Assembly (NCBI GenBank): GCA_023435745.1
Contig: JAEZMD010000018.1
Span: forward strand, 186,001-250,000
Direction: 5' to 3'
DNA length: 64,000 nt
From: Bacillota bacterium
GTDB taxonomy: Bacteria; Bacillota; Clostridia; Acetivibrionales; DTU013
Shown here: piece after piece, positions 50,796 through 60,001 of the stretch
How the letters are laid out: every line of letters starts with the position of its first letter
Numbering within the stretch: the first letter of the stretch is position 1
Notes under the pieces: model-generated
Seen by the model: only the letters and a program-made list of their open reading frames with translations
Told to the model about the DNA's origin: nothing
The model's database searches: none
Made by a program: the position numbers and the translations under genes

Positions 50796-52049
50796 ATGAG
50801 AGTACAGGAGAAGATTAAAGAAGCTAACGAAAAGGCAGTGCAGTATATTATTGATTCGGATCCTGTTTGGGTCGATGTCCTGGCTGCCGGTGAATGTATT
50901 GACGGGCTTGAGGACCACGTGATTTTGCATTCCGGACCCCCAATTGATTACGAGGATATGGTTATGCTACATAAAAGAGGCATGGTTAGCGCGATGCTCT
51001 TTGAAGGCTGGGCAAAAGACGAGAAAGAAGCGGTTGAAATCATCCGGTCAGGTGAAATAAAAATTGAAAGTGCGCTTGACCACAATACCGTGGGTGCTGG
51101 TACAGGCATTATCACAAAATCTGTTATGATGAATGTTATAGAAGATAAAGCAACCGGCAAGCGTGCTGCAACATTCCCGGCGGAGGGCCCATTCCAGGGA
51201 GGGTTTTGTGGATGGGGGCTTTATTCGGAAGACATCGCGGAAAATCTCAGGTATATGCGTGAAGACTTATTTCCGGTTATTAAAGAAGCGCTTTTTAAAC
51301 GCGATGGCATTTCATTAAAACCTATTCTTGCGGAATCAATGCAGATGGGTGACGAGAATCATACACGTCAATCGGCTAGTGATCTAATCTTCAACAAGGA
51401 ATTTTTGCCTGATCTGTTTATGTTGGATCGTCCAAAAGAGGAGATTATGAAGGTTGTTAGATATATTGTCGATACACCTCGATTTTTTCACTGTTATGGG
51501 CAGGGTGCCGCCCGATCTGCTCTTATGGCTGCAGAGGGTACAGAATATTCCACTATGGTAACTACGGTCTGCGGTAATGGGGTGGAATTCGGCATTAAGG
51601 TAGCAGGCTTAAAGGATCAATGGTTTTGCGCCAAGCCACCGATGATGGAAGGAAGGTATACCTCGCCAAAGTTTAGCAAGGAAGATCAGCTACCCTGGAT
51701 CGGAGACAGTTGCATTGTCGAGTGCGCAGGCATGGGCGGGTTCGCTGCCGCAGCCAGTCCCATAGTATGCAGCTTGCGTGGGATGACGATGCAGGAAGCT
51801 ATCAATCAGACACGTGAGATGGAGCGTATTTCTATTTCAATGAATCCGAACTTTCCAGTTCCTAATATAGACTTTGATTTTTTGCCGGTTGGAATTGATA
51901 TCCGACTGGTACTTAAAACTGGTATTTCTCCTGTTATTCACGGAGGTATGTTTAATTACGAAGGAGGTCTTATGGGCGCCGGTATGGCCAGAGTTCCGAT
52001 GGAGTGTTTTGAAAAGGCTATGAAGGCATTTGCGAGGGAGTATCTCTGA
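50796..52049 (+). CDS. allG: DUF1116/YlbE (AllG-like) subunit
   Basis: This 417-residue protein belongs to the DUF1116 family (E. coli YlbE, renamed AllG), partner of FdrA in the oxamate carbamoyltransferase. Recognisable family blocks are VDVLAAGECIDGLEDHVILHSGPPI, as separate parts, then DEKEAVEIIRSGEI, GAGTGIITKSVMMNVI, FPAEGPFQGGFCGWG and MGDENHTRQSA. The start at 50796 follows GAAAGGAAG. It lies 43 bp after the small FdrA-C gene and one base before the acetokinase-like gene. It likely forms the catalytic core with FdrA and the DUF2877 protein. The actual substrate in this organism is unknown. Confidence 0.9.
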   Translation: MRVQEKIKEANEKAVQYIIDSDPVWVDVLAAGECIDGLEDHVILHSGPPIDYEDMVMLHKRGMVSAMLFEGWAKDEKEAVEIIRSGEIKIESALDHNTVGAGTGIITKSVMMNVIEDKATGKRAATFPAEGPFQGGFCGWGLYSEDIAENLRYMREDLFPVIKEALFKRDGISLKPILAESMQMGDENHTRQSASDLIFNKEFLPDLFMLDRPKEEIMKVVRYIVDTPRFFHCYGQGAARSALMAAEGTEYSTMVTTVCGNGVEFGIKVAGLKDQWFCAKPPMMEGRYTSPKFSKEDQLPWIGDSCIVECAGMGGFAAAASPIVCSLRGMTMQEAINQTREMERISISMNPNFPVPNIDFDFLPVGIDIRLVLKTGISPVIHGGMFNYEGGLMGAGMARVPMECFEKAMKAFAREYL

Positions 52050-52050
52050 T

Positions 52051-53229
52051 ATGAAAAAAATAGTAGTCCTAAATCTTGGATCAACAAGTTTTAAGCTAAA
52101 GCTTTTTGAAATCGATAAAGATGAAAGCTTGTTTGCAAGTGGCAGCATAGAAATCGGCAAAAATGGGAAATGCAGAATAGGTGTAAATAGTATTAATTGG
52201 GAATCAGATTGCAATTGTTTATCCCATGCAGACGCAATGAACTATTGCATTCAGATGATTAGGGAAGCAGGTGTTGCCGTTGATTTAGAAAGAGTAGATG
52301 CGATAGGCTATAAAGCTGTGCATGGAGGTACAATCACCGGTGCTCACATTGTAGATGATAAGCTGTTAGCTGAGATGGAAAGGATGGTCGTATTTGCACC
52401 TGCGCATAATCCGGTCTATTTAGATATGATAAATTATATCAGGGGGAAGTATCCGTTAATTACACAGATTGCCTGCTTCGAAACGGCGTTTCATTCGACA
52501 CAACCTCTTTACCGTACTGTTTATGGAGTGCCTTATAATTGGGTTAATCAATTGGGAGTTCGCCGGTACGGTTTTCATGGCTCCAGTCACAGCTTTATTG
52601 CATGGAAAATGTCTCAGGAGGCGCCCGAAATGAGAAAAATAATTTCGTGTCATCTGGGCGGCTCATCATCATTATGTGCGATACAGGACGGGAAAAGTGT
52701 AGCTACTTCGATGGGAGCTACACCCCAATCCGGATTGTTTCATAATAACCGAGTAGGAGATTTTGATGTGTTTTGTTTTCCAGCTTTAGCAGAAAAAATG
52801 GGTGGCATAAACAATGTTATAAGTATGCTGTCCAATGAAAGTGGTTTTAAAGGACTGAGCGGCGTTAGTAATGATTTGCGTGATGTAATTGCAGCGGCGG
52901 ATTCTGGGAACGATCGAGCGGAACTTGCCATAAACGCCTTTTGTGACAATATTGTAGGTTATATAGGCATGTACACAGCTTATATGGGGGGACTCGACGC
53001 AATCATTTTTACCGGGGGTATTGGCTTCAATAGTGCAAGGATTAGGAGATACGTATGCGACAAATTAAGCTTTATCAATGCAAAGCTTAATTCAGATAAA
53101 AATATAGCCGGAAATGAAGGCTGCATAAGCGGCATAGACAGCGGCGTCTCTCTATGGATTTTTGAAGCCAATGAAGAATTAATGGTGGCGCGGGGGTGTA
53201 TGAACTGTTTGAATAATGTTTGCCACTAG
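52051..53229 (+). CDS. Acetate-kinase-family acyl/carbamate kinase with altered active site
   Basis: This 392-residue protein is full-length compared with acetate kinase (about 400). It keeps the phosphate loop Asn (VLNLGSTSFK), H119 in APAHNP, H176 in RYGFHGSSH, R234 in NNRVGDFD and the late Glu in NEELMVARG. Three key positions differ from Methanosarcina acetate kinase: R91 is K88 (GYKAVHGG), catalytic D148 is E144 (CFETAFH), and N211 is G204 (HLGGSSS). It occupies the place of carbamate kinase in FdrA operons and starts one base after the DUF1116 gene stop. It probably uses an acyl or carbamoyl phosphate made by the FdrA complex to form ATP. True acetate kinase is less likely. Confidence 0.87.
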   Translation: MKKIVVLNLGSTSFKLKLFEIDKDESLFASGSIEIGKNGKCRIGVNSINWESDCNCLSHADAMNYCIQMIREAGVAVDLERVDAIGYKAVHGGTITGAHIVDDKLLAEMERMVVFAPAHNPVYLDMINYIRGKYPLITQIACFETAFHSTQPLYRTVYGVPYNWVNQLGVRRYGFHGSSHSFIAWKMSQEAPEMRKIISCHLGGSSSLCAIQDGKSVATSMGATPQSGLFHNNRVGDFDVFCFPALAEKMGGINNVISMLSNESGFKGLSGVSNDLRDVIAAADSGNDRAELAINAFCDNIVGYIGMYTAYMGGLDAIIFTGGIGFNSARIRRYVCDKLSFINAKLNSDKNIAGNEGCISGIDSGVSLWIFEANEELMVARGCMNCLNNVCH

Positions 53230-53284
53230 AAAAATGCAATTAATGAATTATAGATATCTAATAAATGAGGAAAAGGTGAGAAAC

Positions 53285-54208
53285 ATGATAAAAGCTCCAA
53301 ATGCTGTAAGGCGGGTCCGGAAGAGATCACTTGGTTACGAAGATAAGCGTTTGGGTATACTTCTAATAATGCCAATTGTTATTTTCATGATTTTCCTGGT
53401 TGCTTATCCGCTGGTTAATCTATTCATTTTAAGCTTTCAGAATTCCAATATGCTGACTAATGTCACAAAGTTTGTATATTTTAATAACTTTCGTTCCATA
53501 TTGTCTAATAATGATTTCTGGGAAGCGCTAATAAATACATTCATTTTTTCCATTGGAACGCTTATTCCTTCTGCAGTACTTGGGACGATCAGCGCGTTAA
53601 TCTTAAATAAAGAAATGCCTGCCCGTTCATTTATACGTGCTTTTGTAATATTTCCATATATTGTTCCGATGGTTGTAGCAGCTGCTTTATTCAAGTATAT
53701 GTTCAATGACTTGATAGGTATATTGGATCATCTCATTATTATTCTTGGCATTTCTGATTCATCCATAAACCTATTCGGCAATTATAATTTAGCTATGCTC
53801 GGTGTTGTCTTCGTTTCAGTTTGGAAATATGCTCCCATGGTAATGATCGCAGTTTTGGGCAGGATTCAGACAATTCCGGGGCAACTTTATGAGGCAGCTC
53901 AGATAGATGGCTGTAATGGCTGGAAGTCATTTTGGAAAATTACCTTTCCTTATATCCAGCAGGTTTTGATTGTAGTTATGCTTATGCGTTTTATATGGCT
54001 GTTTAATAAATGGGACATAATATATCTGCTGACAGGAGGCGGCCCTCTTGATGCAACAGCTACTTTGCCTATGTTACTGTATTCAGAGGCGTTCAGTTCT
54101 TACAATCTGGGTAAAGCGGCCGCAATTGGTGTATTAATGTTTGTGATACTAGCTATTATCTCAAAAGTATTTTTTTCAATCAATGAAAGGGCGGAAAGGC
54201 GGTTATAA
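53285..54208 (+). CDS. ABC sugar permease, MalF/UgpA type
   Basis: This 307-residue protein has about six membrane helices, with a first helix of about 28-50 (IPLIVIFMIF-like) and the EAA loop LYEAAQIDGCNGWKSFWKITFP near residue 205. It belongs to the CUT1 carbohydrate permeases. The start at 53285 follows AAAGGTGAG; upstream in-frame ATGs overlap the kinase gene. It pairs with the next gene, which lies 2 bp on. No ATPase gene is in the operon, implying a shared MsmX-type ATPase elsewhere. Confidence 0.92.
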   Translation: MIKAPNAVRRVRKRSLGYEDKRLGILLIMPIVIFMIFLVAYPLVNLFILSFQNSNMLTNVTKFVYFNNFRSILSNNDFWEALINTFIFSIGTLIPSAVLGTISALILNKEMPARSFIRAFVIFPYIVPMVVAAALFKYMFNDLIGILDHLIIILGISDSSINLFGNYNLAMLGVVFVSVWKYAPMVMIAVLGRIQTIPGQLYEAAQIDGCNGWKSFWKITFPYIQQVLIVVMLMRFIWLFNKWDIIYLLTGGGPLDATATLPMLLYSEAFSSYNLGKAAAIGVLMFVILAIISKVFFSINERAERRL

Positions 54209-54210
54209 GA

Positions 54211-55041
54211 ATGTCTGCAGCAATAAAAAAAGCCATTTTATGTATTCTTGTATTATTTTTGTTGATTGTTTCGTTATTCCCATTGGTTTGGTCAATATGT
54301 GGTTCATTTAAATCAAGTTCGGAAATGTATGCATATCCGTATGATTTTTTACCGAAGTCGCCTACGTTGGTAAATTTTAAAACGCTTTTCAATATATCCA
54401 ATTTTTTAAATTGCCTTAAGAATTCTATTTTTGTGTCCTTACTAGCTACTTTTGCTTCTCTGGTTATCTCCTGCCTGGCAAGCTACAGCCTAACCAGATT
54501 TAGTTATCCGGGAGCCAGGTTACTTAAGCGATTAATGATGGAATCATACATGATACCTTCCATACTGTTGATTCTTCCGATTTATTCATTTATCACGAAT
54601 ATTGGGCTCCGAGATAATTTATGGGCGTATGCCCTTATGGTATTGTCTACTACTTTGCCGTTTTGCTTGTGGCTTTTTAATTCATATTTTGCGGGCATTA
54701 CCCCCGATTTTGAAGAAGCGGCAATGGTGGATGGGGAAACACGCTTCATGGCATTTTATAAAATAGTGCTGCCTATGCTAACCCCGGCTATAGTTGCCGT
54801 TGGAATACAGGCATTTATCTTAGTCTGGAACGACTTGCTATTTGCCAAGATACTCTTGTCCTCAGAGAACAACAGAACACTTCCATTGGTTATATCTTCA
54901 ATGTTTGCACAGGATCAGGTATACCCTTGGGGCGTAATTCTTGCAGGAACAATGGTAGCAACAGTACCCGTACTGTTTATGTTTGTTTTTGGAGTTGACA
55001 AGCTTATCGGCGGTTGGAGTGAGGGTGGCGTCAAAGGTTGA
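54211..55041 (+). CDS. ABC sugar permease, MalG/UgpE type
   Basis: This 276-residue protein has six predicted helices and the EAA loop FEEAAMVDGETRFMAFYKIVLP at about 168-189. The C-terminus DKLIGGWSEGGVKG is typical of MalG-like permeases. It follows the first permease by 2 bp and precedes a stable hairpin and the binding-protein gene. The imported compound is presumably the substrate of the downstream sugar-acid pathway. Confidence 0.93.
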   Translation: MSAAIKKAILCILVLFLLIVSLFPLVWSICGSFKSSSEMYAYPYDFLPKSPTLVNFKTLFNISNFLNCLKNSIFVSLLATFASLVISCLASYSLTRFSYPGARLLKRLMMESYMIPSILLILPIYSFITNIGLRDNLWAYALMVLSTTLPFCLWLFNSYFAGITPDFEEAAMVDGETRFMAFYKIVLPMLTPAIVAVGIQAFILVWNDLLFAKILLSSENNRTLPLVISSMFAQDQVYPWGVILAGTMVATVPVLFMFVFGVDKLIGGWSEGGVKG

Positions 55042-55053
55042 TGAATTATTGAA

Positions 55054-55091
55054 TATAAAAGGACACGTGCGCTGCCGTGAAACCTTTTATA
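55054..55091 (+). other. Intercistronic hairpin before binding-protein gene
   Basis: TATAAAAGG (55054-55062) pairs with CCTTTTATA (55083-55091), and inside it CACG (55064-55067) pairs with CGTG (55076-55079). No U-run follows, and the binding-protein ribosome binding site comes next. A role as an mRNA processing or stability element is likely. Confidence 0.6.
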
Positions 55092-55113
55092 AAATAAAAA
55101 AGGAGAGAAAACA

Positions 55114-56499
55114 ATGAAAAAACGTATCCTTAGTACTATCCTGGTCGTTATTATGGCTCTACTATGCTTAGCTGCATGTTCGCAATCTGCGAACACTCCG
55201 GTCACAAAAGACCCGGAAGCTGCACCGAGTTCCGGAACAAGCTCCGGAGCAGACAAACTATCGGGAACAGTTACTTTCCTTTCAGGAGAGACGGACGAAG
55301 AACAAGTCACTGTTCATAAAAAGATTATTGAAGAGTTTGAGGCTATTCATCCTGACGTAAAAGTTGATTTAGTTCTCTCTGGTTTTGATGATCGCGAAGA
55401 AAAAATCCTGGCCGATTTATATGCCGGTGCCCCTGTCGATATCATTCAGATAGACTCCGAAACAATCGGTGCATACGCCAAGGCTGGTATTCTGTTGCCG
55501 TTGGACGATCTTATCAGTAGCATTGGTGAGGACGATTTCATGGACGGCTCACGGATAATTGTTGACAATCATGATTATGGCATGCCATATGCAGGCTGCA
55601 GTATGATGATGTATGTGCGTGATGATTTATTTAAGGATGCTGGGCTTGAATATCCAAAAACGTGGGATGACCTGCTAAATTGTGCCGAGAAGTTAACTGT
55701 CGGAGATCAATACGGTCTAGTTCTTCCCGCTGGGCAGAACAATGCTACTGCGCTTTGGCTTCAGATGTTTATTAACATGGCAGGCGGCAATGTATTCAAT
55801 GAAAAGCTGGAACCTACGCTTGATACCAAAGAAGTAGTAGAAGCTCTTACTTTTTACCGCGATCTTGCCAAGTATTGCCCGGCAGGCATTACTTCATATG
55901 GCTATGGCGAGCAGATTAGCGCATTTTGCTCGGGTCAGGTAGCTATGACAATTTACCAGGGCCGTGTAATTGCACGCGTGGCTAATGAAGCTCCTGAGAT
56001 TGACAAAAAGTACACCATTATTCCTGTGCCTACAAGTGGTAAGCTTGATGTCCAGTTTGGTGCTTATACATATTATTCTATCGGTAAAAATTGCAAAGCC
56101 CCCGATGCAACAAAAGAATTCCTTAAGTTTCTCACCACAGGAGAAAAAGCTCTTGAGGTTGCTATGTCGGCGCCCGGCCATATCACACCTGCACTTCATT
56201 CCGTAAGCAATTTGGTCGATTCGTATGATAACGAGTTCGTTCGGAATCATATTGACAAGATTAAGTTTTCGTTTAACCATGCTGCATCCAAAACTTTTAA
56301 TGAGGCTGTGAACGCCGGTGGCGTTAAAGGATCAAGCTTTGAGTACAATGGCATTTTAAATACTAATTTCTCCAGCATTCGTCAGTACAACATACTCTCG
56401 AATATGGTACAACGTGTGTTGATAGAAAACGTTGATCCGGAAACGGTCTGCAAAGAAGCTCAGCAAGAATTGCTTGAAATTCTTAAGAATAATGCTTAG
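55114..56499 (+). CDS. ABC sugar-binding lipoprotein (extracellular solute-binding family 1)
   Basis: This 461-residue precursor has a lipoprotein signal with lipobox LCLAAC, lipidated Cys at about residue 22, followed by a Ser/Gly-rich tether. The mature domain has the family 1 pattern, with EEFEAIHPDVKVDLVLSGFDD and ADLYAGAPVDIIQIDS blocks and IYQGRVIARVA. It delivers a carbohydrate-like ligand to the two permeases upstream. Unusually, it is encoded after its permeases and is flanked by strong hairpins, which may raise its level relative to the membrane subunits. Confidence 0.92.
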   Translation: MKKRILSTILVVIMALLCLAACSQSANTPVTKDPEAAPSSGTSSGADKLSGTVTFLSGETDEEQVTVHKKIIEEFEAIHPDVKVDLVLSGFDDREEKILADLYAGAPVDIIQIDSETIGAYAKAGILLPLDDLISSIGEDDFMDGSRIIVDNHDYGMPYAGCSMMMYVRDDLFKDAGLEYPKTWDDLLNCAEKLTVGDQYGLVLPAGQNNATALWLQMFINMAGGNVFNEKLEPTLDTKEVVEALTFYRDLAKYCPAGITSYGYGEQISAFCSGQVAMTIYQGRVIARVANEAPEIDKKYTIIPVPTSGKLDVQFGAYTYYSIGKNCKAPDATKEFLKFLTTGEKALEVAMSAPGHITPALHSVSNLVDSYDNEFVRNHIDKIKFSFNHAASKTFNEAVNAGGVKGSSFEYNGILNTNFSSIRQYNILSNMVQRVLIENVDPETVCKEAQQELLEILKNNA

Positions 56500-56522
56500 T
56501 AGCATTTAACTTAGAAACTAGT

Positions 56523-56561
56523 CCGGAGGTAGCCATGTTTTACCCTCATGGTTGCCTTCGG
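56523..56561 (+). other. Strong hairpin between binding-protein and dehydratase genes
   Basis: CCGGAGGTAGCCATG (56523-56537) pairs along its whole length with CATGGTTGCCTTCGG (56547-56561), including three G-U pairs, around a 9-nt loop. There is no U-tract, so complete termination is not expected. It likely protects the binding-protein message or limits read-through into the dehydratase gene. Confidence 0.65.
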
Positions 56562-56619
56562 GCATTCCAAAGATAATATTGTGACCATTTATAAACTACA
56601 AACAAAATAGGAGGTTTTT

Positions 56620-58302
56620 ATGAGTGACAATACACTAAAATCAAGTCTCCGAAGTAATTGGGAATTCAGCCAGGCTTCGGAATGCCGACGTGGACTTATG
56701 TACGGCATGGGATACACAAAACGGGAGATGAATCGCCCACTTATTGGAATTGTTAATTCATGGAACGAATATAATCCGGGACATATTCACTTAAACAAGC
56801 TAGCTGAACGCGTAAAGCAGGGTGTACGCGAGGCGGGCGGCTTGCCTGTTGAGGTTCAGACTACTGCAATCTGTGACGGTATGGTCTTGAAAGATCCCAA
56901 ATATATTGAAATACCCAGCCGTAACAGTATAGCAGATCAGGTAGAAATCACAGTTGAGGGAAATATGTTTGATGGTATGGTTATGCTGTGCACCTGTGAT
57001 TCGATTGTTCCCGGCCATTTAATGGGTGCAGCCAGGCTCGATATTCCCACTATCCTGGTAACCGGCGGATATATGCCGCTTGGTCAGCATTGCGGCAAAG
57101 AAGTTTTACATATCCATGCTCAGGATAAAGTAGGTACAGCGATTGAAGGGAAAATGGATATTTCCGAATTTAACAGCCTTATTCGTGATTCATGGGGCAT
57201 ATGTGGCGCATGCTCTTCAATGACTACGGGAAATAGCATGTGTATGATTACGGAAGCTTTGGGAATGTCATTGCCGGGCAATTCGACAACTTCGGCGGTT
57301 AGCCCGAATTTGTATGCTATTGCTTTTGATGCCGGAATTCGGATTATTGATTTAGTAAAAAACAATATTACAGCCAGAAAAATTATTACGGTAGAGTCTA
57401 TAAAAAATGCGATTATGCTGGATATGGCTGTTGCAGGTTCATCGAATTTGATTTTGCATATACCCGCCATTGCTCAAGAAGCAGGGCTGGATTTACCTTG
57501 GTGGGAATATTTTGATGAGGCATCAAATGAGATTCCTTTGCTTTCGCATCTTGCGCCAAGTGGACCTTACAGCCTGAAAGATCTCGATCTTGCCGGCGGG
57601 ATGCCGGCAGTGCTTAAAGAACTTCTGCCTAGGCTTAATAAAGATTGTCTGACTGTCACCGGGCATACAATTGAAGAAAATGTTAATGAAGCTAGAAATT
57701 ATAACTATGATGTCATACATTCTTTAGATAATCCTGTAATGAAGGAACCGGGGATTGGTGTTCTTTATGGAAACCTTGCGCCAGAGGGGTCTATTGTTAA
57801 AATAGCTGCAGTTCCAAAAAACCTTCTGCATTTTAGAGGTCCAGCCAGGGTCTTTGATACTTTGGAAGATGCCCTTGTGACCTTACATAATGGGGAGATC
57901 AAACCTGGAGATGCTTGTATTTTACGTTTCTTGGGGCTGAAAGGCCGGTTCGGGACAACAGCATTTCCATTTCAGGAAGATTTAAAAGGTATATCAAATT
58001 TATATAATTCATGCGCAATTATTACTGATGGACGTTATTCCGGTGGTACCTCCGGGTTAAGTATTGGGTATGTCTCACCTGAAGCGGCGCTTGGAGGTCC
58101 TTTGGCATGCGTTATGGAGGGGGATATTATTGAAATTGATGTGCCAAATAGAAAAATTAACGTTAATATTACCGATGATGAAATGGCGGAACGGAAATCC
58201 AGATTCCACTGGGAATTCCCCAAAAAAGAATATCCTCGATACTTAAATCTCTTTGTGAAAAATGTTTCATCTTCTGCAAAAGGCGGTATTTGGGAGGAAT
58301 AA
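56620..58302 (+). CDS. IlvD/Edd-family sugar-acid dehydratase
   Basis: This 560-residue iron-sulfur dehydratase matches the IlvD/Edd family, which removes water from 2,3-dihydroxy acids to give 2-keto-3-deoxy acids. Visible cluster and metal-site segments are AICDGMVL, CTCDSIVPGH and GICGACSSMTTGNSM, and the C-terminal DGRYSGGTSGLSIGYVSPEAA is typical. The first loop reads NSWNEYNPGHIHL, with PGH rather than the PCN of some [2Fe-2S] members, as in E. coli IlvD. With KDPG aldolase and KDG kinase following, an aldonate (gluconate- or galactonate-type) is the expected substrate, giving KDG. Branched-chain amino acid genes are absent, so a true IlvD role is unlikely. Confidence 0.9.
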   Translation: MSDNTLKSSLRSNWEFSQASECRRGLMYGMGYTKREMNRPLIGIVNSWNEYNPGHIHLNKLAERVKQGVREAGGLPVEVQTTAICDGMVLKDPKYIEIPSRNSIADQVEITVEGNMFDGMVMLCTCDSIVPGHLMGAARLDIPTILVTGGYMPLGQHCGKEVLHIHAQDKVGTAIEGKMDISEFNSLIRDSWGICGACSSMTTGNSMCMITEALGMSLPGNSTTSAVSPNLYAIAFDAGIRIIDLVKNNITARKIITVESIKNAIMLDMAVAGSSNLILHIPAIAQEAGLDLPWWEYFDEASNEIPLLSHLAPSGPYSLKDLDLAGGMPAVLKELLPRLNKDCLTVTGHTIEENVNEARNYNYDVIHSLDNPVMKEPGIGVLYGNLAPEGSIVKIAAVPKNLLHFRGPARVFDTLEDALVTLHNGEIKPGDACILRFLGLKGRFGTTAFPFQEDLKGISNLYNSCAIITDGRYSGGTSGLSIGYVSPEAALGGPLACVMEGDIIEIDVPNRKINVNITDDEMAERKSRFHWEFPKKEYPRYLNLFVKNVSSSAKGGIWEE

Positions 58303-58328
58303 TTATATAAATAAAGGGTGAGTAATAA

Positions 58329-58979
58329 ATGGATACTTGCATCAAAGCAATAATAGAAAAACGTATCATTGCAATTGTGCGCGGCTTGGAGAGCACTCAG
58401 ATAATTCACTTAGCGCAATCGCTATATGAGGGTGGTATAAATATAATGGAGGTTACATTTAATCAGAGTAAACCGGAAACCTGGGCGGATACTCAGAAGG
58501 CTATTTCTTCTGTTGCGGAGAAATTTAAAGGAAAAATAAATATCGGCGCCGGTACTGTCGTAACTGAAGAACAAGTGCGTCTTGCGTATAATTCGGGAGC
58601 CGAGTTTATTGTATCACCTAATACGGATGAAAGGGTTATTCGAACGACTAAGGATCTTGGGATGGTGTCTTTGCCCGGGGCACTTACGCCGACAGAAATA
58701 GTATTTGCGCATGGTTGCGGCGCTGATGCCGTTAAGGTATTTCCTGCTGCAGACCTTGGTCCCGGCTTCATCAAAGCGGTAAAAGCGCCGCTACCGCATA
58801 TTGGAATAATTGCAGTTGGAGGAATAGATGAAAAAAATGCGGCAGACTTTATTAGAGCGGGGGCTATTGGAGTTGGTGTCGGAGGGAATTTGGCAAATAA
58901 AGCTCTAATAAGTGCAGGCGAGTATGACAAGATTACATCTATCGCAAAGGAATATGTTAAGGCGGTGAAAATGGCTTGA
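58329..58979 (+). CDS. eda: 2-keto-3-deoxy-6-phosphogluconate aldolase (KDPG/KHG aldolase)
   Basis: This 216-residue class I aldolase cleaves KDPG to pyruvate and glyceraldehyde 3-phosphate. The N-terminal RIIAIVRG, the catalytic Glu in IMEVTFN, the Schiff-base Lys in GADAVKVFPA and the PHIGIIAVGGI phosphate-binding strand are present. The length and order fit the family. Its stop codon overlaps the TTG start of the KDG kinase gene by four bases. It supplies the aldolase step for KDPG, and probably serves the uronate block at the start of the window as well, which has no aldolase nearby. Confidence 0.95.
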   Translation: MDTCIKAIIEKRIIAIVRGLESTQIIHLAQSLYEGGINIMEVTFNQSKPETWADTQKAISSVAEKFKGKINIGAGTVVTEEQVRLAYNSGAEFIVSPNTDERVIRTTKDLGMVSLPGALTPTEIVFAHGCGADAVKVFPAADLGPGFIKAVKAPLPHIGIIAVGGIDEKNAADFIRAGAIGVGVGGNLANKALISAGEYDKITSIAKEYVKAVKMA

Positions 58980-60001
58980 GCAGGATAGTTACGTTTGGCG
59001 AAATAATGATGAGATTAAATCCGGAAGGTTACCTTAAATTTCTGCAGGCTGAACGATTTCTTGCTACATATGCCGGAGGCGAAGCAAATGTCGCGGTATC
59101 ACTAGCAAATTATGGGAATGATGCGGCTTTTGTAACGAAACTGCCATCTCATGAAATAGGACAAAATGCTGTCAATGCATTACGCAAATATGGCGTTGAT
59201 ACATCCTTAATCTTACGAGGCGGACCGAGAATTGGCGTGTATTTTATTGAAAAAGGTGCATCACAACGTGGAAGTAAGGTAATTTATGACCGTGACGGCA
59301 GCTCGGTATCTCTTTCTAAACGTGAAGAGTATAACTGGAATGATATTTTCAGGGACACAGATTGGTTCCATTTTACCGGCATAACTCCCGCCTTGGGTGG
59401 CGAACTTCCCGCAATTTGTCTTGATGCTGTAAAGACTGCCAGAGAAAAAGGCATAACCGTAAGCTGCGATCTAAACTATCGCAGAAAATTATGGACACGC
59501 GAAAAAGCAGGCGAGGTTATGTCAAAACTTATGCCATATGTTGATGTGTGCATTGCTAATGAAGAGGATGCAAAAGACGTATTTGGAATCGTTGCGGGTG
59601 ATTCCGATATTGAGCGCGGAAATATTGACAGAAATGGTTACGTTGACGTTGCAAGGGAAATTAAGGAGAGATTTGGCTGTAGATTTATTGCCATAACTCT
59701 TCGCGGATCAATATCTGCCAGTGATAACAACTGGTCAGGAATACTCTATGACGGGAATACGGCATATTTTGCTAAAAACTATCTAGTACATATTGTTGAT
59801 CGGGTCGGTGGTGGTGATAGTTTTGGCGGGGCGCTTATTCATGCGAAGAGGAAGTGGCCTAATGATTTGCAACGGGTTATTGAATTTGCTGTGGCTGGCA
59901 GTTGCTTAAAGCAGACAATAGAGTTTGACTTTAATATGGTTTCCGAGAGCGATATTATATCATTAATGGAAGGCAATTTTTCCGGTAGAGTTCAAAGGTG
60001 A
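58976..60001 (+). CDS. kdgK: 2-keto-3-deoxygluconate kinase (PfkB family), copy 2
   Basis: This 341-residue kinase is a paralogue of the protein at 4597-5619, with matching blocks throughout: FGEIMMRLNPEG, YAGGEANVAVSLANYG, FHFTGITPALGG and the catalytic DRVGGGDSFGGAL. It phosphorylates KDG to KDPG before the aldolase step. A TTG start within the aldolase stop region (TTGA overlap) indicates translational coupling to eda. The presence of a dedicated copy suggests that this operon is a self-contained sugar-acid pathway rather than an addition to the uronate block. Confidence 0.94.
   Translation: MSRIVTFGEIMMRLNPEGYLKFLQAERFLATYAGGEANVAVSLANYGNDAAFVTKLPSHEIGQNAVNALRKYGVDTSLILRGGPRIGVYFIEKGASQRGSKVIYDRDGSSVSLSKREEYNWNDIFRDTDWFHFTGITPALGGELPAICLDAVKTAREKGITVSCDLNYRRKLWTREKAGEVMSKLMPYVDVCIANEEDAKDVFGIVAGDSDIERGNIDRNGYVDVAREIKERFGCRFIAITLRGSISASDNNWSGILYDGNTAYFAKNYLVHIVDRVGGGDSFGGALIHAKRKWPNDLQRVIEFAVAGSCLKQTIEFDFNMVSESDIISLMEGNFSGRVQR

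Noticed and set aside
52051..53229. Butyrate kinase
   Set aside because: The RYGFHGSSH and TSMGATPQSGL blocks and the length of 392 residues fit the acetate kinase branch better than the shorter butyrate kinase branch.
56620..58302. Dihydroxy-acid dehydratase for branched-chain amino acids (ilvD)
   Set aside because: Its neighbours are KDPG aldolase, KDG kinase and a sugar transporter, with no ilv or leu genes. Sugar-acid dehydratase is the better call.
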